A DNA stretch of 42,156 bases. It comes from Candidatus Staskawiczbacteria bacterium (GTDB lineage Bacteria > Patescibacteriota > Minisyncoccia > Minisyncoccales > Staskawiczbacteraceae). The DNA lies in assembly GCA_026395175.1 (NCBI GenBank), contig JAPLZF010000012.1:1-42156 (forward strand). Direction: 5' to 3'. This document shows, piece by piece, positions 38,106 to 42,156 of the stretch (positions within the stretch are counted from its first letter, which is position 1; the number at the start of each line of letters is the position of its first letter). The position numbers were made by a program, and so were the translations under genes. The notes below the pieces were generated by a model. The model saw only the letters and a list, made by a program, of their open reading frames with translations. It searched no databases and was not told where the DNA came from.

Positions 38106-39326
38106 TTAAGTTGTTTTAAGTTTTTTTGCTTTTCTTTTCTGCAAAGATAGAAGTTGCTTTTGAGTTATGATTTTTGTTTTAATTTCTGGGTTAATAAGTC
38201 TAATATCTCGTCCAACAATTACTTCTGTAAGAGCGTATCTCCCTCCCATATAAATCGGGCAATTTTCATTGTAATTAAAATAATCCCGCATACTAACCGA
38301 AATGTCTTTTACTCCCGTTCTGTTTTCTGGTCGTATATTTTTGTCCGCTATCTCTTTAATAAAAATTTGCCAACTTTCAGAATTGTCTTTTATCTCTCTT
38401 GTCTCATTGTAGCCGTCATTAACAGCAACAGAGTGTCTGCCGTTTTTTAACTCTATGATAGTTATTTTTTCTACTTTTACTTTTCCCTCGCTTATAGCCT
38501 GTGGTTTTACTTGTTTCTTTTGCCTTTCCATTTCGTCCATTTTCAAGATAATGTGATTTTGAAATCTTATCATTGTTGGCTTAACTTTTTCAATTTTATA
38601 AAAGATTGGTTGTCTGTCAGATTTTCCCTCCTCTACCATTAGCCATTCTCCATATAAAATATCGTGGCTCATCATTAACTCCTGCATTGCCTTTGGAGAG
38701 TGATTTTCTACGCCCTCTTTAACTAATACTTTACGCCTCTCCCTGCCGTTTTTAATAATTTTATAGTATCTAATAATATCGTTCATTTTTCCCCATAGCT
38801 CGGTTTCATACCTTTTCCGTCCCTCTTGCAGTAAATCAAAATACAATTTAATCTCGTCCGTTATAAGAAAATGTTTTATATTTGGGCTGTTTTCCCAAAA
38901 GATAATATATTTTAAGGCAAATTCTTTGTGCTCGGGTATTATGTAAAGAAAGCGGATAACTTCGGATAGCTCGTCGTGTAATGCTTCGGTTAAAGCCCTG
39001 CTTCCCATTATTTTTCCACTCAAATAGCCGTCGTAATCATTCAAAGCCTCTTTTATCCCAGCATTATCAACATTGTTTTTAGTGAGATAATCAACGAGCT
39101 CTTTATGAAACCCCTTAATCTGCTCCACGCAAATTGTATCTAACATTTTTAATTTATCCTCAACAATTTTCAACTCTCCCAATAAATTATTAGCAATTTG
39201 GTCAAATTCTGGCACACTTTCAACATAATCAAGGTAATCGCATAACCCATAAAAAAAGTCCTTTGTATTCGCAAGGTCAATAAAAGAATAATATAGTCTA
39301 TCCAAAATTTCTGTTTCTCGGCTCAT
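38106..39326 (-). CDS. Hypothetical protein of the integrative element
   Basis: 406 residues, not recognised. The N-terminal 230 residues are predicted mostly helical, acidic and Leu-rich (LGELKIVEDKLKMLDTICVEQIKGFHKELVDYL in part: ELKIVEDKLKML). The C-terminal 150 residues look beta-rich, with IIELKNGRHSVAVNDG, MGGRYALTEVIVGRDIRL and a basic end (LQKRKAKKLKTT). No Walker, HUH, primase or nuclease motif is visible. It is the largest unknown gene of the element and lies next to the right core, where replication or mobilisation functions are often found. Confidence 0.65.
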   Translation of the reverse strand: MSRETEILDRLYYSFIDLANTKDFFYGLCDYLDYVESVPEFDQIANNLLGELKIVEDKLKMLDTICVEQIKGFHKELVDYLTKNNVDNAGIKEALNDYDGYLSGKIMGSRALTEALHDELSEVIRFLYIIPEHKEFALKYIIFWENSPNIKHFLITDEIKLYFDLLQEGRKRYETELWGKMNDIIRYYKIIKNGRERRKVLVKEGVENHSPKAMQELMMSHDILYGEWLMVEEGKSDRQPIFYKIEKVKPTMIRFQNHIILKMDEMERQKKQVKPQAISEGKVKVEKITIIELKNGRHSVAVNDGYNETREIKDNSESWQIFIKEIADKNIRPENRTGVKDISVSMRDYFNYNENCPIYMGGRYALTEVIVGRDIRLINPEIKTKIITQKQLLSLQKRKAKKLKTT

Positions 39327-39527
39327 TGCTCTTTAAGTATTTAGTATTAGACTATTTTACTTAAAAAGTTAAGCATTGTAAAGTATGCCGACTTGTATAT
39401 TCCTAAAATTTCGTGTTAGAGTATTATTATAAGCCTTATTAGGCAAGCGAGAAATTAAAAGTTGAGACAAGAGCGTCTAACTCAACCCTCATAGCTCGCC
39501 AGTCAAAGGTTCTAAGTTCGTCTAATA

Positions 39528-39537
39528 GAGGGCACAA
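39528..39537 (+). other. Right attachment core (attR) with tRNA-like remnant
   Basis: GAGGGCACAA, identical to 30607-30616. The bases just inside it resemble a shrunken tRNA-Lys: CCCTCATAGCTC (39486-39497) matches the tRNA 5' end at 11 of 12, and GGTT and AGTTCG of the T arm recur at 39508-39520, but the anticodon arm is missing. Confidence 0.65.
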
Positions 39538-39539
39538 TT

Positions 39540-39572
39540 AAAAAATTGCTAGGTCAGACCTAGCAATTTTTT
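39540..39572. terminator. Bidirectional terminator, probably the original tRNA-Lys terminator
   Basis: AAAAAATTGCTAGGTC (39540-39555) and GACCTAGCAATTTTTT (39557-39572) are exact complements around one base. It starts two bases after the attR core and overlaps the dnaJ stop, so it ends dnaJ leftward and would have ended tRNA-Lys rightward before integration. Confidence 0.85.
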
Positions 39573-40662
39573 ATAATCCTTCTTTTTTCAACTGGTCAAG
39601 CAGTTCTTTTTGCTTGCGGGATAATTTTTTTGGGGTTTTAACTTTAAATTCAACATACATGTTTCCCCTGCCGTACCCGCCAAAGTGCGGAATTCCCTTT
39701 CCAGAAATTCTTAAAACTTTTCCAGTTTCTGTTCCTTGCGGAACTTGCAGTAAAATATTTGTGCCTTCCAAGGATTTTATTTCTATTTCATCTCCCAAAG
39801 CTGCCTGTGAAAAATTAATTTCTGTTTGCGAAAATAAATCGTCTCCCCTTCTCTCAAATGCTGGATGTTTTTTAACAAATATTCTTGCAAATAAATTTCC
39901 AGCTTTTGCTCCCTTTTTTCCAGCCTCGCCTTTTCCATCAACCCTTATTACTTGGTTTGTATCAATTCCAGCTGGAATATGAATTTCAATTGTTTCCTGG
40001 CCTTTTGTTCTGCCCTCGCCTTTGCATACATTGCATGGCTTTTCGGGAATTGTGCCCTCACCCTTGCACTCGGGGCAAGTTGCCAAAGTTGTATAACTGC
40101 CAAAAACCGTTTTCTGAACCTGCTGAACTTGTCCTGTGCCTCGGCAAGAAAAACATTCTTTTATTTTTGTGTTGGGCTCGGCCCCGGTTCCTTGGCACCT
40201 GTGGCAAGTGGCCTGTTTTGATAAAGTTACCTTTTCAACATGTTCTTTCAACACTTTTTCTAAAGTCAGTTCAATGTCAACCTGAATGTCTTTCCCTTTT
40301 TTCGGGTCTTTTTTGGCAGTTCGCCTTCCTCCGCCAAAAAATTGCTCAAAAACATCGCCCAAGTCACCCATGTCAAATTCAACCTCTTCTTGCTGGCGGG
40401 TGTTTCCCCATGACCAATTAAAACCTTGGCCTTCAAACGGATTCCCTCCTGGCTGGCCACCGTCAAAAACTCTTCCATACTGGTCGTATTGAGCTCGTTT
40501 TTGCGCATCAGAAAGCACCTGGTACGCTTCGTTTATTTCTTTAAACTTTTTTTCATCACCGCCTTTGTCTGGGTGATATTGGTGCGCCAGTTTATGAAAT
40601 GCTTTTTTTATTTCATCTTGCGACGCGTTTTTAGTCACGCCGAGAATTTCGTAATAGTCCAT
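39571..40662 (-). CDS. dnaJ: Chaperone DnaJ
   Basis: 363 residues. J domain with H30-P31-D32 ([13 protein letters not shown]), Gly/Phe-rich linker ([15 protein letters not shown]), and four CxxCxGxG zinc motifs ([32 protein letters not shown]), then the substrate-binding C-terminal domains. It stimulates DnaK ATPase. It follows dnaK by 6 nt. Confidence 0.97.
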   Translation of the reverse strand: MDYYEILGVTKNASQDEIKKAFHKLAHQYHPDKGGDEKKFKEINEAYQVLSDAQKRAQYDQYGRVFDGGQPGGNPFEGQGFNWSWGNTRQQEEVEFDMGDLGDVFEQFFGGGRRTAKKDPKKGKDIQVDIELTLEKVLKEHVEKVTLSKQATCHRCQGTGAEPNTKIKECFSCRGTGQVQQVQKTVFGSYTTLATCPECKGEGTIPEKPCNVCKGEGRTKGQETIEIHIPAGIDTNQVIRVDGKGEAGKKGAKAGNLFARIFVKKHPAFERRGDDLFSQTEINFSQAALGDEIEIKSLEGTNILLQVPQGTETGKVLRISGKGIPHFGGYGRGNMYVEFKVKTPKKLSRKQKELLDQLKKEGL

Positions 40663-40668
40663 GTCTTT

Positions 40669-42156
40669 TTATTTCTCTTCTTTATATTTTCCTTCTTCAG
40701 CGTCTGGTTTCTCATCATCTTTTGGTAAATCTTTTTCGTCTGGATTTGTTTGCGATTGTTCCTGTTTATAAAGTTCTCCGCCAATTTTCTGAATAAGCTC
40801 TGACAACTCCTGTGTTTTTAGCTTAATATCCTCTATGTTATCAGTTTTTTGCGCTTCCTTCAAGCCGTTAATTTTCTCTTCGACAGATTTTTTGTCATCT
40901 TCTTTTACCTTGTCTCCTGCGTCTTTTAAGGTTTTTTCACAGGTATAAATCAAAGCGTCTGCGGTATTTTTGATTTCAATTATTTCCTGTTTTTGCTTGT
41001 CGTCAGATGCGTGCATTTCTGCATCTTTTTTCATTCTTTCAACTTCATCTTTTGAAATTCCCGACGAGCCTTCAATTTTAATTGACTGAATTTTATTTGT
41101 TGCTTTGTCTTTTGCCGAAACATTTAAAATTCCGTTTGCGTCAATGTCAAATGCAACTTCTACCTGTGGAAGGCCTCGTGGAGCCGGTGGTATGCCGTCT
41201 AAAATAAATCGTCCAAGTGTTTTGTTGTCTTGTGCCATTGGCCTTTCACCCTGCAAAACATGCACCTCTACACTTGTTTGGCTGTCGGCTGCAGTTGAAA
41301 ACACTTGAGTTTTTGCAGTTGGCACAGTTGTATTTTTTGGAATTAAAATTGTGTCCACCCCGCCAAATGTTTCAATGCCCAAAGACAATGGAGTTACATC
41401 AAGCAATAAAACATCCCGCACATTTCCCTGCATAATTCCGCCCTGAATTGCAGCTCCAATTGCCACAACCTCGTCTGGGTTTACTTCTTTGTTAGGTTCT
41501 TTCCCAAAATATTTTTTCACCTCTTCTTGAATTTTTGGCATTCTTGTCTGCCCGCCTACCAATACGATTTCATTAATATCTTTTGGTTCAAGCTGGGCCT
41601 CTTTCATTGTTTTCTTAATCAAGTCAATAGACTTTTCAATGTCTTTTCCAACCATTTCTTCAAGCTGAGCTCTTTTTAATTTTAGCAATAAATGTTTTGG
41701 ACCGTTTTGGTCTGAAGTAATAAATGGCAAGTTAATTTCTGTTTCTAAACTAGAAGACAATTCAATTTTTGCTTTTTCTCCTGCTTCTTTAATTCTTTGC
41801 AAAGCCAAGTTGTCCTTTGATAAATCAACTCCGTTTTCTTTTTTAAATTCTGCCACAACCCAGTCCATAATTTTTTGGTCAAAGTCATCTCCGCCAAGGT
41901 GCGTATCTCCACCGGTTGCTTTAACCTCAATACTTCCCTGTTGTTCTTTATCTTCACCTTCTGAGGCTACAATTTCCATTGCAGTTACATCAAAAGTTCC
42001 GCCACCAAAGTCATAAACTACAATTTTCTCATCACGTTTTTTATTTAACCCATAGGCCAAAGCAGCTGCAGTTGGTTCATTTATAACCCTTCTTACATTA
42101 AACCCTGCAATTTCTCCGGCAATTTTTGTGGCTTTTCTTTGTGAATCATCAAAATA
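40669..42156 (-). CDS. dnaK: Chaperone DnaK (5' part outside window)
   Basis: The frame is open to the end of the window; 495 residues are visible, starting in the ATPase domain at [11 protein letters not shown] and [11 protein letters not shown]. The nucleotide-binding [15 protein letters not shown], the GGQTRMP loop, the linker [12 protein letters not shown] and the substrate-binding domain follow. The tail ends GKYKEEK. Hsp70 chaperone in an operon with dnaJ; no grpE is within the window. Confidence 0.97.
   Translation of the reverse strand, partial: YFDDSQRKATKIAGEIAGFNVRRVINEPTAAALAYGLNKKRDEKIVVYDFGGGTFDVTAMEIVASEGEDKEQQGSIEVKATGGDTHLGGDDFDQKIMDWVVAEFKKENGVDLSKDNLALQRIKEAGEKAKIELSSSLETEINLPFITSDQNGPKHLLLKLKRAQLEEMVGKDIEKSIDLIKKTMKEAQLEPKDINEIVLVGGQTRMPKIQEEVKKYFGKEPNKEVNPDEVVAIGAAIQGGIMQGNVRDVLLLDVTPLSLGIETFGGVDTILIPKNTTVPTAKTQVFSTAADSQTSVEVHVLQGERPMAQDNKTLGRFILDGIPPAPRGLPQVEVAFDIDANGILNVSAKDKATNKIQSIKIEGSSGISKDEVERMKKDAEMHASDDKQKQEIIEIKNTADALIYTCEKTLKDAGDKVKEDDKKSVEEKINGLKEAQKTDNIEDIKLKTQELSELIQKIGGELYKQEQSQTNPDEKDLPKDDEKPDAEEGKYKEEK

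Larger units (their letters stand above)
30607..39537 (-). mobile_element. Integrative element in tRNA-Lys carrying a restriction-modification module
   Basis: Bounded by a 10-bp direct repeat (30607-30616 and 39528-39537); one copy plus the interior is 8,921 bp. All ten genes read leftward: unknown 406-aa protein, 60-aa protein, HTH/zinc-ribbon protein, tyrosine recombinase, then an operon of a 51-aa protein, PD-(D/E)XK-like protein, HTH, fused nuclease-methylase, specificity subunit and large serine recombinase. The recombinase gene abuts the left core, as in many integrative elements. The tRNA-Lys terminator appears displaced to 39540. No phage structural or conjugation genes are seen, so it is a small integrative plasmid-like or genomic-island element. 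Confidence 0.8.

Overview
The window looks like chromosome from a Candidate Phyla Radiation (Patescibacteria) bacterium, most likely of Parcubacteria type. The DNA is AT-rich and the genes are compact and tightly packed. Several gene types are familiar from that radiation: an archaeal-style AspRS, a PaaX/Cas2-like protein, a large Cys-rich zinc-ribbon protein, a MurL-MurD fusion and an EF-P with a non-standard loop. No amino-acid biosynthesis is visible apart from glutamine synthetase. Ribosomal protein L9 is present, which argues against Microgenomates; placement is inference. The standard genetic code fits every gene.

Layout. 1-2346: end of a secreted peptidoglycan-binding protein, efp, and an orphan Pol X N-terminal domain. 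2380-3190: an isolated GC-rich transcription unit with consensus promoter, hairpin leader, one gene and a terminator. 3238-3911: a Cas2-like gene bracketed by two copies of a palindrome. 3970-11613: thpR, murC, a HAD hydrolase, tyrS, a lipid-facing PsbP-like protein, aspS, a D,D-carboxypeptidase and mraY. 11634-17502: tRNA-Ala, a DEAD-box helicase, type II glutamine synthetase, a CtpA protease, rplI and pyrG. 17583-20913: rpmA, a small membrane protein, uppS, a LAGLIDADG endonuclease, and a Xer recombinase surrounded by dif-like 11-6-11 sequences. 20908-29233, minus strand: murL-murD fusion, ftsW, murG, then a zinc-ribbon gene and an HTH gene punctuated by three copies of a second palindrome, then gltX. 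29316-30407: a cell-surface protein. 30541: tRNA-Lys(UUU). 30607-39537: an 8.9-kb integrated element. 39571-42156: dnaJ and the 3' part of dnaK.

The integrated element sits in the 3' end of tRNA-Lys and has a 10-bp core repeat at each end (30607-30616, 39528-39537). All of its genes read leftward: an unknown 406-aa protein, two small proteins, a tyrosine recombinase, an operon starting at a near-consensus promoter (51-aa protein, PD-(D/E)XK-like protein, excisionase-like HTH, a methylase fused to an HsdR-type nuclease domain, a two-TRD specificity subunit) and finally a large serine recombinase. The recombinase gene runs across the core into the tRNA, so its last codons depend on whether the element is integrated. 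The tRNA's probable own terminator now lies 9 kb away, just past the right core.

Much of peptidoglycan synthesis is represented (mraY, murC, murL-murD, ftsW, murG, uppS, a D,D-carboxypeptidase, peptidoglycan-binding surface protein), so the cell builds a wall and probably makes D-Glu on the lipid precursor pathway by epimerising a terminal L-Glu. Several genes (efp, the Cas2-like gene, thpR, rhlE, ctpA, the 57-aa protein) have a -10 box ending 6-7 nt before the ATG, which predicts leaderless mRNAs.

The strongest candidates for undescribed biology are the palindrome-bracketed Cas2-like gene, the palindrome-punctuated zinc-ribbon/HTH unit, the GC-rich hairpin-led unit, and the restriction-carrying integrative element with its switching recombinase C-terminus. 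No CRISPR array and no complete insertion sequence was seen.
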